A DNA stretch of 64,000 nt from Hymenobacter jejuensis (lineage in GTDB: Bacteria > Bacteroidota > Bacteroidia > Cytophagales > Hymenobacteraceae). Shown here one piece after another: positions 1-8,177 of the stretch. The notes beneath the pieces are model-generated. The model was not told where the DNA came from. It saw only the letters and a list, made by a program, of their open reading frames with translations, and made no database searches. The stretch spans positions 3,224,001-3,288,000 of the forward strand of contig NZ_CP040896.1 of NCBI RefSeq assembly GCF_006337165.1. The letters are read 5' to 3'. Every line of letters starts with the position of its first letter. The stretch's first letter is position 1. A program made the translations under genes and the position numbers.

Positions 1-759
1 TTTGGTGTAGCACACGTCGAAGTAGCGCAGGAGCTGGTCTTTGCTGACCGGCGCAATGATGAGTAGTTGCGCCTGCGTGCGGGCACAAAACTCGCTGATG
101 CCTTCCAGGGGCTCGTCGTCTTCCAGCAGCTGCGTGCTGGCCACGGGCCACGTGAGCTGCGACGCCGCTTTTTCGGCGGCTTTTTTCAAAACTAGCCGCA
201 GCCCCCGATCAGCGGGTGCGTAAAACTGCACCAAATCCAGTTGCGCCGGGAAGGCCGCTTGCAGGGCCGAAAGCCGCGGTAAGGTGTTCAGGTCGAGGGT
301 GTTAAAATTAGCCGAAAAAACCATGCGCGTGGGCAGTGATCGCCGGCCGGGCGGCACCACCAGCACCGGACACGTCACGAGCTCCGTGATGGAGGCTGCG
401 TGGTTGCCGGGCGTCTCTACCCGGCCGCAGTCGATGTGCTCTAGGCCCATTACCAGCAAGTCGGCCGCGCACTGGGCTGCTTCGTCGCGGATGTGGTCGT
501 GCAGGCAACCGGCCAGCACGCGGTAGCGGTACAGAATCCGGCGCCCATCTTGGCGAGTAAGCTGCTGATAGCGAAGGCGTTCGGCAAGGCTACGCAGCCG
601 ATGCTCCTGTGCCAGGGCGTCGGCGTCGGTCAGCGTGGCGCCGAAGTGGCAGTACAATAACACAATTTCGGCCGGCCAGCGCACGGCCAACTTGTTGGCA
701 AAAGCCAGCGTGGCTTCGGCCGAAGCGGTAAGGTCGATGGGAACGAGGATGGTTTTCAT
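1..759 (-). CDS. Universal stress protein, tandem Usp domains (3' end outside window)
   Basis: Cytoplasmic universal stress protein; 253 codons are visible and the gene runs off the left edge. The ATG at 759 opens with MKTILVPIDLTASAEAT, the typical first beta strand and loop of a Usp domain. The first domain ends near CPVLVVPPG (about residue 140) and a second begins at TRMVFSANFNTLDL, so two Usp domains are fused. The ATP-binding signature G-x2-G-x9-G-S/T is not intact in the first domain (it reads MGLEHIDCGRV then PGNHAASI), so nucleotide binding is doubtful. It lies downstream of the cbb3 oxidase genes on the same strand, 59 bp after the TauE/SafE-like gene. Usp genes often accompany microaerobic regulons, but a link here is inference. 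Confidence 0.85.
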   Translation of the reverse strand, partial: MKTILVPIDLTASAEATLAFANKLAVRWPAEIVLLYCHFGATLTDADALAQEHRLRSLAERLRYQQLTRQDGRRILYRYRVLAGCLHDHIRDEAAQCAADLLVMGLEHIDCGRVETPGNHAASITELVTCPVLVVPPGRRSLPTRMVFSANFNTLDLNTLPRLSALQAAFPAQLDLVQFYAPADRGLRLVLKKAAEKAASQLTWPVASTQLLEDDEPLEGISEFCARTQAQLLIIAPVSKDQLLRYFDVCYTK

Positions 760-818
760 GATCGGGGCTGAAAGGAAGGCAAGGGAAAGGCGTCAGGTAG
801 CAGAAAACCAACAGCCCT

Positions 819-1550
819 TTACTGACAGTAGTGTATGGTAAGTGGCTGTTTGACAAATATTTGTGTGGTAGAGGAGCTGAGTTGCGGGCTCAGGTAAGGA
901 ATGCCCAGGCCCAACCCGCGCAGGATGAAAAGCACAGCCATCAGCGACGCGACGTACGGCACCGCCTGCCGCATCCGCACGCGCCACACCAACGGCACCA
1001 AACGGCCCGTGAGCGACAGCCCAAACATCAGCGGCAAAGTGCCCAGGCCGAAGCACGCCATGTAGGCGGCCGAGCCGCCCACGCCCGGCACGCTCAGCGA
1101 ACCGGCCAGCGCGAGGTACACTAATCCGCAGGGCAATAGGCCGTTGAGAAGCCCCGTGATGTACAAAGCGCGCAAAGAAGGCTGCTGAAAAAAGTACGCC
1201 AACGCGTTCTTGATGCGGGTCAGCAGGCGGTCGAAGCCGAGTGCGGCGGCTAGGCGTCCGGTGTAGCGTTCGGGCACTACCACCAGCAGCAAAATCAGCA
1301 AGCCCGAGCCAATGGACAGGCTTTGCTGCACCCCGGCCAGGCGCAGGGTTTGGCCGACCAGTCCGGCGCCGGCGCCCAAGGCGCTGTAAGTCGTGACGCG
1401 GCCCAGGTTATAAAGTAGCCGGCCGCCCACGTAGCGCAGCCCCGGCGTGGCCGCGTCCACGCGCCCCGGGAGGGCCAGGGCAATGGCGCCGCACATGCCT
1501 ACGCAGTGAAAGCTGCCCAGTACGCCAAACAGAAAGCCCGCCCAGATCAT
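819..1550 (-). CDS. TauE/SafE-like membrane protein of the cbb3 oxidase cluster (COG2836)
   Basis: A 243-residue polytopic membrane protein of the COG2836 / DsbD_2-like group, usually encoded beside cbb3 oxidase assembly genes. It starts MIWAGFLFGVLGSFHCVGMC; the Cys in FHCVGMCG and the later NGLLPCGLVYLAL repeat are hallmarks of the family and may handle copper or thiols. About six hydrophobic segments are visible. The start lies 4 nt after the fixH stop, so the two are cotranscribed. In other cbb3 clusters this position is often called ccoH-associated or 'sulfite exporter'; transport of sulfite is not implied. The role in oxidase maturation is inferred from context. Confidence 0.85.
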   Translation of the reverse strand: MIWAGFLFGVLGSFHCVGMCGAIALALPGRVDAATPGLRYVGGRLLYNLGRVTTYSALGAGAGLVGQTLRLAGVQQSLSIGSGLLILLLVVVPERYTGRLAAALGFDRLLTRIKNALAYFFQQPSLRALYITGLLNGLLPCGLVYLALAGSLSVPGVGGSAAYMACFGLGTLPLMFGLSLTGRLVPLVWRVRMRQAVPYVASLMAVLFILRGLGLGIPYLSPQLSSSTTQIFVKQPLTIHYCQ

Positions 1551-1554
1551 GGAA

Positions 1555-2031
1555 CTACTTGATTACTAAAGGTTTTTCTACAAAATATGCCTGCTTGCCC
1601 GCCGTGAAATCGAGGCACACGCGCCAGTAGCCCGGCTGCATCTTGGCCGTGCTGAACTGCTGTTGCAGCTCGGCGTTGGCTTGCAACGGCAAGGTGAAGT
1701 CCAGCTTCAGATCCGAAGGGCGGAAAAAGTGTACCGTACCGGCCAAGGGCTGCCCAGCCAGCGAGGCGGGTAATTGTAGGGTGAGCTTGCGGGCAGCAGC
1801 GTCGTGGAGCACCGTTACGGGGGCGGGCAGGGCGGCCGTGCGGGCCACCGATTCCATGCGCTTTTGGTAGGCTAGCTCCTGCTGGTAATAATCGGTGCTG
1901 ATGAGGTCGACGCTGGTTTTCATCGTCTGCCGCACCAGAAAGCCGATGTAGCCGCCAAACAGCACGAACACGGCAATAATGGCGTAAGGCCAGAGCGTGC
2001 GCGTAGGTTTTTGTATCGTATTGTTAGTCAT
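1555..2031 (-). CDS. ccoH: FixH/CcoH-like cbb3 oxidase assembly protein
   Basis: A 158-residue protein starting MTNNTIQKPTRTLWPYAI, with one N-terminal membrane span (about residues 14-35) and a periplasmic domain ending FVEKPLVIK. The layout matches FixH/CcoH: a membrane anchor, the segment STDYYQQELAYQKRM, then a beta-rich region. FixH helps assemble cbb3 oxidase. The frame stays open far upstream into ccoG in another frame, but the ATG at 2031 is the first sensible start: it lies 74 bp after the ccoG stop and gives the family length. Cotranscribed with ccoG upstream and the TauE/SafE-like gene downstream. Confidence 0.88.
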   Translation of the reverse strand: MTNNTIQKPTRTLWPYAIIAVFVLFGGYIGFLVRQTMKTSVDLISTDYYQQELAYQKRMESVARTAALPAPVTVLHDAAARKLTLQLPASLAGQPLAGTVHFFRPSDLKLDFTLPLQANAELQQQFSTAKMQPGYWRVCLDFTAGKQAYFVEKPLVIK

Positions 2032-2105
2032 GATGTTATGATTTTGCTTTCTGGCTTCTCCGCTTTGCTCGCCTTCCAGTAGTGGGGGTTCGCGGCCAAA
2101 CGTGC

Positions 2106-3512
2106 TTAGCGAGCCGGCGCCAGAAACTTTGTTTTCTCCTCCGTAATCAACTTGCCCTGGCTGTAGACGCCGATGCGGATCTTGTTGCTGGTCAGGTGCA
2201 GCGCTTTGGCCGGCAGTTCCGCGAAAAACACGCCTTCCGTGATGCCTTGGGCCGGCAGCGTCAGCCCGTCGGTGCCCACGAGGGCGATGGTGCCTCCGGC
2301 GGGTTCGAGCAGCTTCAGGGTAATCGGGTAGGGGTGGTTGGTCTTGTTGATGACCGAGATGTTGTAGAGGTTGGTGATGGTGCCGTGATCGGTTTTCTGA
2401 AACAGCTGCCCCGGCGTGCGCAGCACCGTCGCCTCCACGTTGGAGCGCGTGGCCAGCAGCGCCACCAGAATACCCACCAACATTACCAGCACGCCCGAAT
2501 ACGCCTTGATGCGGCCCGTCACGCGAAACTTTGTGTTGGCCGCGATGTGGCTTTCTGAGTCGTAGCGGATCAGGCCGTGGGGCTTGTTGATCAGGTCCAT
2601 GATGTTGTTGCAGGCGTCGATGCAGGCCGTGCAGTTGATGCATTCCATCTGCTGGGCGCCGTTGCGGATGTCGATGCCCGTGGGGCACACCTGCACGCAT
2701 TGTTTGCAGTCGATGCAGTCGCCGGCCTTGCGCTCCTGGTTTTTGCGCAGCTTCTCGCGCGGCTCGCCGCGGTTGTAGTCGTAGGCCACCACAATGCTTT
2801 CCTTGTCGAGCATCACGCCCTGCAAGCGGCCGTAGGGGCAGGCAATGGTGCACACCTGCTCGCGGAAACGGGCAAAAACGGCGTAGAAAACTCCCGTAAA
2901 CAGCACCAGGCTGGCCAGTCCGCCGAGGTGCTGATCGGGCGAATCGGTGACGAGCTTCACCAAGGCGTCGCTGCCAATGATGTAGGCCAGAAACGTATTG
3001 GCAATCAGAAACGAGATGACCAAGAACACCGTGTGCTTGCCGGTTTTGCGCCACGTTTTGTTCCAGTCCCAGTCGGCTTTGGCCAGGGCTTTTTGCTGGG
3101 CCGAATCGCCTTCAAAAAAGTACTCGATCCGGCGAAAGACCATCTCCATGAAGATGGTCTGGGGGCAAACCCAACCGCAGAAAACGCGCCCGTACACCAC
3201 CGTGAACAGGATCACGAACACGATAAACGTGAGCGAAGCCAGCAGCAGAATGAAGAAATCCTGGGGCCAGAAGATCTGTCCGAAGATGATAAACTTGCGG
3301 GCCGGAATGTTGAGCATCAGCACAGGCAAGTCGTTGATGCGCAGCCACGGACCCGCAAACAGCAGCGTCAGCAGCCCGTAGCTCACCCACTTGCGGTAGT
3401 TGTACAGCGGGCCCTGGGGCTTCTTCGGAAACAACCACACGCGCTTGCCCGCCGCGTCGACGGTGGAAATGGAATCGCGGAAGGTTTCGTCGTTTTGGGT
3501 AATCATTGTCAT
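2106..3512 (-). CDS. ccoG: Cytochrome c oxidase accessory protein CcoG (FixG)
   Basis: A 468-residue membrane iron-sulfur protein needed for copper reduction and cbb3 oxidase assembly. Membrane spans lie near residues 42-57, 86-106, 160-178 and 196-214, with CGWVCP at 112-117 and CTIACPYGR at 221. Two 4Fe-4S motifs follow: C266, C269, C272, C276 and C291, C294, C297, C301. The C-terminal third (after a span near 338-356) is the Ig-like FixG_C domain. The frame begins MTMITQ; the second Met at 3506 is an equally plausible start. It follows ccoP after a 132-bp gap that holds one copy of the 27-nt palindromic repeat. Confidence 0.95.
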   Translation of the reverse strand: MTMITQNDETFRDSISTVDAAGKRVWLFPKKPQGPLYNYRKWVSYGLLTLLFAGPWLRINDLPVLMLNIPARKFIIFGQIFWPQDFFILLLASLTFIVFVILFTVVYGRVFCGWVCPQTIFMEMVFRRIEYFFEGDSAQQKALAKADWDWNKTWRKTGKHTVFLVISFLIANTFLAYIIGSDALVKLVTDSPDQHLGGLASLVLFTGVFYAVFARFREQVCTIACPYGRLQGVMLDKESIVVAYDYNRGEPREKLRKNQERKAGDCIDCKQCVQVCPTGIDIRNGAQQMECINCTACIDACNNIMDLINKPHGLIRYDSESHIAANTKFRVTGRIKAYSGVLVMLVGILVALLATRSNVEATVLRTPGQLFQKTDHGTITNLYNISVINKTNHPYPITLKLLEPAGGTIALVGTDGLTLPAQGITEGVFFAELPAKALHLTSNKIRIGVYSQGKLITEEKTKFLAPAR

Positions 3513-3573
3513 CGCATTGGTGCTGTGCTCTCTGCCTTGCCATCGGCTGCTAGCTATCGTTTTGCTTTATTAT

Positions 3574-3600
3574 ATAAATACTTGATTATCAATAATTTAT
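3574..3600. repeat. 27-nt AT-rich palindrome between ccoP and ccoG
   Basis: Half-sites ATAAATACTTGAT and ATCAATAATTTAT flank a single T at 3587; 11 of 13 positions pair. It is one copy of a dispersed family in this window (idealised half ATAAGTATTTGAT). It lies inside the cco operon, so if transcribed it would fold into an mRNA hairpin. Confidence 0.7.
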
Positions 3601-3644
3601 GATTAAGGCACGCCCAATCCGACGCGGGCTGCATCGGACTGGGG

Positions 3645-4529
3645 TTAGCGCATCGCGATTTTGGTGGCCGTTGGGTCTTTTTCGCCCTGGGGCTCTTTGG
3701 CGTTGGCCGGTTTCGAGCCTTGCAGCGTCAGGATATAGGACGAAACCTGCAAAATCTGCTTGCTGGAAAGCTTTCCTTTCCAGGCCACCATGCCTTTGCC
3801 TTGCACCCCGAATTTTACCGTCTTGTACACGTGGTTTACTTCGCCGCCGTGCAGCCAGTATTCGTCGGTGAGGTTGGGGCCAACTTTGCCTTCGGCCGCG
3901 GCTCCGTGGCAGGGCGCGCAGTTGGTGGCGAAGAGGGATTTGCCGGCGCCAATGTCGGCGGCAGCCGTCAGGGGCTGAAAATCAGTCAGTTTGTTCGGGT
4001 CGTCGGAGCCGACTGAAACGAGCAGGGCCGCTTGTTTCATCTCGGTTTCGTACTCCGCTTGGCTCAGTTGGCCGGCATCGGCTACGTGGAAGTAAAACAG
4101 ATAAACCGCGGCAAACGCGATGGTGCCGTAAAAGCCCATTTTCCACCACGGCGGCAGGTCGTTGTCGAACTCGTGGATGCCGTCGTAGTCGTGCCCGCTC
4201 ATGATTTCGTCGCGCACCCGGCCTTGCAGCAGCACGGGGTCGCCCACAAACAGGCCGAGAACCTTGCCGCTCCAGGAGGGACGCACGGTGGGCATTTCGT
4301 ACACCTTGCGTAGCTGTGGCCGTAGCTGCACCACAATCAGGATGCCGGTGAGCACCAACGCCAGCACAAGCACTCCCAGCAGGCTTACCAAAACCCAGAA
4401 CAGCATCTCCTGGCCGCTCATGCCCGCGGGTGTGGCGGCCGCTTCCGGCGCTTGCGCCTGTGCCGAAAAGCTCAGCAGCAAAGCAGCAGCGGATAGGCGC
4501 CAAGAGCGATTTTTTAATGTTGTTGCCAT
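3645..4529 (-). CDS. ccoP: cbb3 oxidase cytochrome c subunit CcoP, single haem
   Basis: A 294-residue membrane-anchored cytochrome c subunit that passes electrons to CcoN. A signal-like segment (1-25) is followed by a membrane span at about 42-68 (ending QLRP), the FixP N-terminal motif HDYDGIHEFDNDLPPWW (113-129), and a second span at about 132-148. One haem c site is present, C204-A-P-C207-H208, with a likely axial Met at 247 (GKGMVAW). Proteobacterial CcoP normally has two CxxCH motifs; here only one is found. The C-terminal tail is Lys/Glu-rich. Upstream lies an 88-residue gene resembling this protein's own N-terminus. Confidence 0.93.
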   Translation of the reverse strand: MATTLKNRSWRLSAAALLLSFSAQAQAPEAAATPAGMSGQEMLFWVLVSLLGVLVLALVLTGILIVVQLRPQLRKVYEMPTVRPSWSGKVLGLFVGDPVLLQGRVRDEIMSGHDYDGIHEFDNDLPPWWKMGFYGTIAFAAVYLFYFHVADAGQLSQAEYETEMKQAALLVSVGSDDPNKLTDFQPLTAAADIGAGKSLFATNCAPCHGAAAEGKVGPNLTDEYWLHGGEVNHVYKTVKFGVQGKGMVAWKGKLSSKQILQVSSYILTLQGSKPANAKEPQGEKDPTATKIAMR

Positions 4530-4539
4530 AAAGCTCTTC

Positions 4540-4806
4540 CTATTCGGCGGTGGTAGTTTGCGGATGAAGTATGGTGGGCTCCGCGTCCTGCTTAGGGTCC
4601 AGGTGGGGCCGCAGCTGCACGGTTATCATGGCACTGGCCAGTAGCACGACCAGCAGCACCAACCCCAGGATGCCGACCACAAACCAGAACAGCATGCCCT
4701 GCGTGGAGCTGGCCGCCGAAGCAGAGGCGGCGGGCGTTTGGGCCGCCGCCACGTAGCCGATCAGCAGGCCCGTGGCTGTCAGCAAAAAAGTGCGCCAGGT
4801 TAGCAT
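4540..4806 (-). CDS. Small membrane protein resembling the CcoP N-terminus
   Basis: 88 residues with a signal-like N-terminus ending near AAAQ (22) and one membrane span (about 37-62). The span matches the first span of the neighbouring ccoP: both have the order MLFW, V, LG, VLL/VLAL, I, VQLRP (TQGMLFWFVVGILG here, SGQEMLFWVLVSLLG in CcoP). It then ends after about 20 residues, with no haem motif. Its start overlaps the ccoQ stop by 7 nt and its stop lies 10 nt before ccoP, so it is in the operon. It looks like a duplicated CcoP N-terminal anchor. The function is unknown; an assembly factor or accessory subunit is possible. Confidence 0.75.
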   Translation of the reverse strand: MLTWRTFLLTATGLLIGYVAAAQTPAASASAASSTQGMLFWFVVGILGLVLLVVLLASAMITVQLRPHLDPKQDAEPTILHPQTTTAE

Positions 4807-5000
4807 AGGTTTCCTTGTTCGATGTGGGCTTCCATCTCGTCGTCGTTGAGCAGGGGTAGTTCGCTCATCGTGCTGATATGCTGACGGTTAACGACTGCCA
4901 CGTAGGTAAGCAGCGCCAGGAAAAAGAGAAAGAAGATGGCCAGCGAAATCAGCGGATATATCTCGACGCCGGCGATGGATTGTAAGACGTTCTTGTCCAT
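4800..5000 (-). CDS. ccoQ: CcoQ/FixQ-like small cbb3 oxidase subunit
   Basis: 66 residues with one membrane span (about 15-37, YPLISLAIFFLFFLALL) and an acidic cytoplasmic tail (LNDDEMEAHIEQG). Position (between ccoNO and ccoP), length and topology fit CcoQ, which stabilises the oxidase. Sequence identity in this family is low, so context carries much of the call. The gene ends inside the start of the next small gene (7-nt overlap). Confidence 0.75.
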   Translation of the reverse strand: MDKNVLQSIAGVEIYPLISLAIFFLFFLALLTYVAVVNRQHISTMSELPLLNDDEMEAHIEQGNLC

Positions 5001-5063
5001 GATGTTGTAGCGTATTTCTTGGGAAGTGGCTCTGGTTGGCCGGCACTGCCCGCCAACCAGAGA

Positions 5064-7283
5064 TTACTGGGCGCCGGCGGTAGCGGTCGTCGCTTGTTCG
5101 GGCTTCACCTTGATGTCGGTGCCGAGGCGCTGGAGGTAGGCAATCAGGGCCACGATTTCCTTGTCGGATTTCACCTCGATCTCTTCCTTCTTCAGCTCGT
5201 TGGCAATGCCCTCGGCTTGGCGCTGCGCATCGGCCACGGCTTGCTGATCGTAGCCCACCGGGTACGGCGTGCCCAGCTTTTGCAACACCCGGATTTTAGC
5301 GCCGGTGTTGGAGTAATCGATCTGGTTTTCAAACAGCCACGGATAAGGCGGCATGATCGAGCCGGGCGACATGCTGGTGGGGTCCATCATGTGGTTGTAG
5401 TGCCAGGAGTGCGGATACTTGCCGCCCACGCGGTGCAGATCCGGGCCGGTGCGCTTGGAGCCCCACAGGAAGGGCCGGTCGTACACAAACTCGCCGGCTT
5501 TGCTATATTCGCCGTAGCGCTCGGTTTCGGAGCGGAAGGGGCGCACCATCTGGGTGTGGCAGTTCGAGCAGCCTTCCTTGATGTAGATGTCGCGGCCTTC
5601 GAGCTCCAGCGAAGTATAAGGCTTCACCGAGGCGATGGTGGGCACGTTGGACTTCACCAGGAACGTCGGAATCATTTCGATAGCGCCGCCGATGAGGATG
5701 GCGATGGTAGCGCCGATGCTGAGCTGCACGGGGCGACGCTCAATCCAGCGGTGCCAGTGGCCGCCGGTGGCGTGCGGATCTTGGGCAACGGGCAGCAGGG
5801 CAGGGGCTTGCGCTTTTTCGTTGGCGAGCAACGAGCCGGTCTGGGCGGTTTTGATGAGGTTGAACATCATCAGGAACACGCCGCTGAGGTAGAGCACCCC
5901 GCCAATGCCGCGCAGGTAGTACATCGGCACGATTTGCAGCACGGTTTCGAGGAAGTTGGGGTACTGCAACATGCCCTCGCCGTTGAACTGCTTCCACATC
6001 AGGCCCTGCGTGAGACCGGCCCAGTACATCGGGATGGCGTAGAACAGGATGCCCAGCGTGCCCAGCCAGAAGTGCGTGTTAGCCAAGCGCTTAGAGTAAA
6101 GCTCGGTTTTGTAGAGGCGGGGCCATAGCCAGTAGAGCATGGCGAAAGTCAGGAAGCCGTTCCAGCCGAGCGCGCCGACGTGTACGTGGGCCACAATCCA
6201 GTCGGTGAAGTGAGCGATAGCGTTCACATTTTTCAGCGACAGCATCGGCCCTTCGAACGTAGCCATGCCGTAGGCCGTCACGGCCACCACCATAAACTTC
6301 AGCACGGGCTCTTCGCGCACTTTATCCCAGGCGCCGCGCAATGTGAGCAGGCCGTTGATCATGCCGCCCCAGCTAGGCGCGATCAGCATCACCGAGAACG
6401 CTACGCCTAGGCTCTGGGCCCAGTCGGGCAGGGCAGTGTAAAGTAAGTGGTGCGGCCCGGCCCAGATGTAGATAAAGATCAGCGACCAGAAGTGAATGAT
6501 ACTCAGGCGATAAGAGTACACGGGCCGACCAGCCGCTTTGGGCAGGAAGTAGTACATCAGGCCCAAGTAGGGCGTGGTCAGGAAGAAAGCCACCGCATTG
6601 TGGCCGTACCACCACTGCACCAGCGCGTCCTGCACGCCGGCATACAGCGAGTAGCTTTTCATGAAGCTCACCGGCACCTCCATCGAGTTGACGATGTGCA
6701 GCACGGCCACGGTCAGGAAGGTGGCGATGTAGAACCAAATGCCCACGTATAAGTGGCGCTCGCGGCGCTTGGCGATGGTGCCAAACATGTTCCAGCCAAA
6801 CACCACCCAGATCAGTGTGATGGCAATGTCGATGGGCCACTCCAGCTCGGCGTATTCCTTGCTGGTAGTGAAGCCCAGCGGAAGTGTAATCACCGCTGAG
6901 ACAATGATCAATTGCCAGCCCCAAAAGTGGATTTTGCTGAGCAAATCGGAGTACATCCGCGTTTTGCACAGGCGCTGTAACGAGTAGTAGACGCCCGTGA
7001 AAATGCCGTTTCCAACGAAGGCAAAAATGACGGCGTTAGTGTGCAGCGGCCGGATGCGCCCGAAGGTGGTGTAGGGCGTGCCCATGTTGACTTCGGGGCG
7101 GGCCAGCTGGAAGGCAATGATCACCCCGATTAGCATTCCGGCAATACCCCAGAATACGGTGGCGATGCCGAAGTTGCGGACGATCTTGTTATCGTAGAAA
7201 AATGTGTCGACCGCCTTCACGGCGTTCTTCAGGACCTGGGGCGGCTGAGGCGCAACTACCGGCGGTTGTGGATCGACTTGCAT
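5064..7283 (-). CDS. ccoNO: Fused CcoN-CcoO, cbb3 cytochrome c oxidase subunits I/II
   Basis: 739 residues. Residues 1 to about 485 are CcoN, the catalytic haem-copper subunit with about 12 membrane spans; likely metal and haem ligand regions include RPLHTNAVIFAF, WWYGHNAVAFF, AGPHHLLYTALPDW and HFTDWIVAHVHVG. After a linker (ALLPVAQDPHATGGH) comes CcoO: a span (SIGATIAILIGG), then the mono-haem domain with EGCSNCHTQMVRPF and MSPGSIMPPYPWL. N and O are separate genes in Proteobacteria; the fusion is usual in Bacteroidota. The gene is the terminal O2 reductase of high affinity. A CRP/FNR-like tandem operator and -7 box lie just upstream (7312-7376). Confidence 0.97.
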   Translation of the reverse strand: MQVDPQPPVVAPQPPQVLKNAVKAVDTFFYDNKIVRNFGIATVFWGIAGMLIGVIIAFQLARPEVNMGTPYTTFGRIRPLHTNAVIFAFVGNGIFTGVYYSLQRLCKTRMYSDLLSKIHFWGWQLIIVSAVITLPLGFTTSKEYAELEWPIDIAITLIWVVFGWNMFGTIAKRRERHLYVGIWFYIATFLTVAVLHIVNSMEVPVSFMKSYSLYAGVQDALVQWWYGHNAVAFFLTTPYLGLMYYFLPKAAGRPVYSYRLSIIHFWSLIFIYIWAGPHHLLYTALPDWAQSLGVAFSVMLIAPSWGGMINGLLTLRGAWDKVREEPVLKFMVVAVTAYGMATFEGPMLSLKNVNAIAHFTDWIVAHVHVGALGWNGFLTFAMLYWLWPRLYKTELYSKRLANTHFWLGTLGILFYAIPMYWAGLTQGLMWKQFNGEGMLQYPNFLETVLQIVPMYYLRGIGGVLYLSGVFLMMFNLIKTAQTGSLLANEKAQAPALLPVAQDPHATGGHWHRWIERRPVQLSIGATIAILIGGAIEMIPTFLVKSNVPTIASVKPYTSLELEGRDIYIKEGCSNCHTQMVRPFRSETERYGEYSKAGEFVYDRPFLWGSKRTGPDLHRVGGKYPHSWHYNHMMDPTSMSPGSIMPPYPWLFENQIDYSNTGAKIRVLQKLGTPYPVGYDQQAVADAQRQAEGIANELKKEEIEVKSDKEIVALIAYLQRLGTDIKVKPEQATTATAGAQ

Positions 7284-7311
7284 AGCGTGGAGAGTGTATG
7301 ATTAACTTCTC

Positions 7312-7376
7312 CAAAGGTCTTCCGGCGGCTGCAGCTAAAAGATGACGAAAGTCAGATGGGGTGGTGATTGATGTCA
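7312..7376 (-). promoter_or_regulatory. ccoNO promoter: -7 box and tandem CRP/FNR-like palindromes
   Basis: On the minus strand: perfect palindrome TGAC-TTTC-GTCA at 7343-7354, a second weaker copy (TGAC-ATCA-ATCA) at 7365-7376 with centres 22 bp apart, and GACCTTTG at 7312-7319 matching the Bacteroidota -7 box TAnnTTTG in all but the first base. The centre of the proximal palindrome is 33 bp from the centre of the -7 box, that is near -41.5 of the predicted start site, the class II activator position. The same geometry recurs at three other promoters in the window. Confidence 0.72.
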
Positions 7377-7393
7377 GCCCACCGAGCGGAAGC

Positions 7394-7552
7394 TTACGGC
7401 GTCGGGTCCGTGGGCTCGTCCTCAAATAGCATCCGCACGGAGGGTGTGTAGTCGTCTTCGTACTGGCCGGTGCGTACCGCCCACAAGAAGGCTCCCAGGA
7501 ATATTAAGGCGACGGAAAGACTGATGCCGATGAGCAGAAAGATGATGGTCAT
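7394..7552 (-). CDS. ccoS: CcoS, cbb3 oxidase maturation protein
   Basis: A 52-residue protein, MTIIFLLIGISLSVALIF then LGAFLWAVRTGQYEDD, with one N-terminal membrane span and the conserved AVRTGQYED(D) motif of CcoS/FixS, followed by a short acidic tail. CcoS is required for cofactor insertion into cbb3 oxidase. It lies 110 bp upstream of ccoNO on the same strand; the tandem operator sits between the two genes, so ccoS must be read from a promoter further upstream, facing marR. Confidence 0.9.
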   Translation of the reverse strand: MTIIFLLIGISLSVALIFLGAFLWAVRTGQYEDDYTPSVRMLFEDEPTDPTP

Positions 7553-7617
7553 GGGAGTGTATTTAGGCAAGGAGTTGATGCCGGCTGAAAAAAGCGCCGG
7601 AGTAACTATTTATCAAG

Positions 7618-7648
7618 TTTGTATATACAAATGTTGCTGGTAGTTTTG
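7618..7648 (+). promoter_or_regulatory. marR promoter with MarR-type operator
   Basis: Perfect 14-bp palindrome at 7618-7631 (TTTGTATATACAAA), followed by a full-match -7 box TAGTTTTG at 7641-7648. The TTTG of the palindrome sits where the -33 element is expected, so a bound repressor would block the promoter. A near copy of the operator lies upstream of the next gene (8121-8134). Confidence 0.65.
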
Positions 7649-7670
7649 CGGCCATACTCTTCCGCATGCC

Positions 7671-8102
7671 GTGGCTACTGATTCGCGCTATTGTAACTGT
7701 CTGTTTTTCTCGGCTAACGCCGTCGCTCGCTTGCTCACGAGCATGGCCGAGGAAGAATTTGCCGTTACGGGCCTCTCGCCCTCTCATGCGTTCGTGCTCA
7801 TGACCGTGTGCCACAAGCCGGGGCTGCAAGCCGGGGAAATCAGCCGGGAAATGCAGCTGACGCCTTCCACCGTCACGCGGCTGGTGGAGAAACTGGAGCA
7901 GCGTAAGCTGCTGGAACGCGAGTCGGTGGGGCGGAGCACCCGCGTGACGCCCACCGCGGCGGCCACTGAGTTGCTGCCCGATGTGAAAGCCGCTTGGCGC
8001 CGCCTCTATGCCCGCTATACTACGTTGCTGGGGCCGGAAGCCGCCGCGCAATTGACCGCTGCCACGTATGAGGCCACAAAAAAACTCGAGCCGAAAGGCT
8101 AG
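7671..8102 (+). CDS. MarR-family transcriptional regulator
   Basis: 143 residues with a GTG start at 7671, 23 nt after a perfect -7 box. The winged helix is clear: LQAGEISREMQLTPSTVTRLVEKLEQRKLLERE then VGRSTRVTPT, where PSTVTRLVEKLE is the recognition helix. The N-terminus carries a CxC pair (YCNCLFFSANAVARLL) at residues 8 and 10, in a place where redox-sensing MarR/OhrR proteins often carry a reactive cysteine. It is followed by an F420/NADP-type reductase with a similar operator in front, suggesting autorepression and control of that gene. The inducer is unknown. Confidence 0.88.
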   Translation: MATDSRYCNCLFFSANAVARLLTSMAEEEFAVTGLSPSHAFVLMTVCHKPGLQAGEISREMQLTPSTVTRLVEKLEQRKLLERESVGRSTRVTPTAAATELLPDVKAAWRRLYARYTTLLGPEAAAQLTAATYEATKKLEPKG

Positions 8103-8120
8103 TTTTTTTGCCTTGTAATT

Positions 8121-8134
8121 ATTGTATGTACAAG
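8121..8134 (+). promoter_or_regulatory. Candidate second MarR operator
   Basis: Sequence ATTGTATGTACAAG; the arms TTGTA and TACAA match the palindrome in front of marR with a changed central dinucleotide. It lies 44 bp upstream of the reductase ATG at 8178. Control by the neighbouring MarR protein is inferred. Confidence 0.5.
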
Positions 8135-8177
8135 CAAATGAGTTGATCTTCCACTCACTTTTTACCTCTCTCTTCCT

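Noticed and set aside
823..834. TGAC-AGTA-GTGT near the end of the TauE/SafE-like gene
   Set aside because: Lies inside coding sequence, right half does not match and no -7 box at 33 bp.
1555..3054. 499-codon frame whose end is FixH
   Set aside because: Only the last 158 residues from 2031 resemble FixH; the upstream part overlaps ccoG out of frame and has no family features.
5019..6128. 369-codon plus frame opposite ccoNO
   Set aside because: Antisense shadow with His/Gly/Val-rich composition and no domains.
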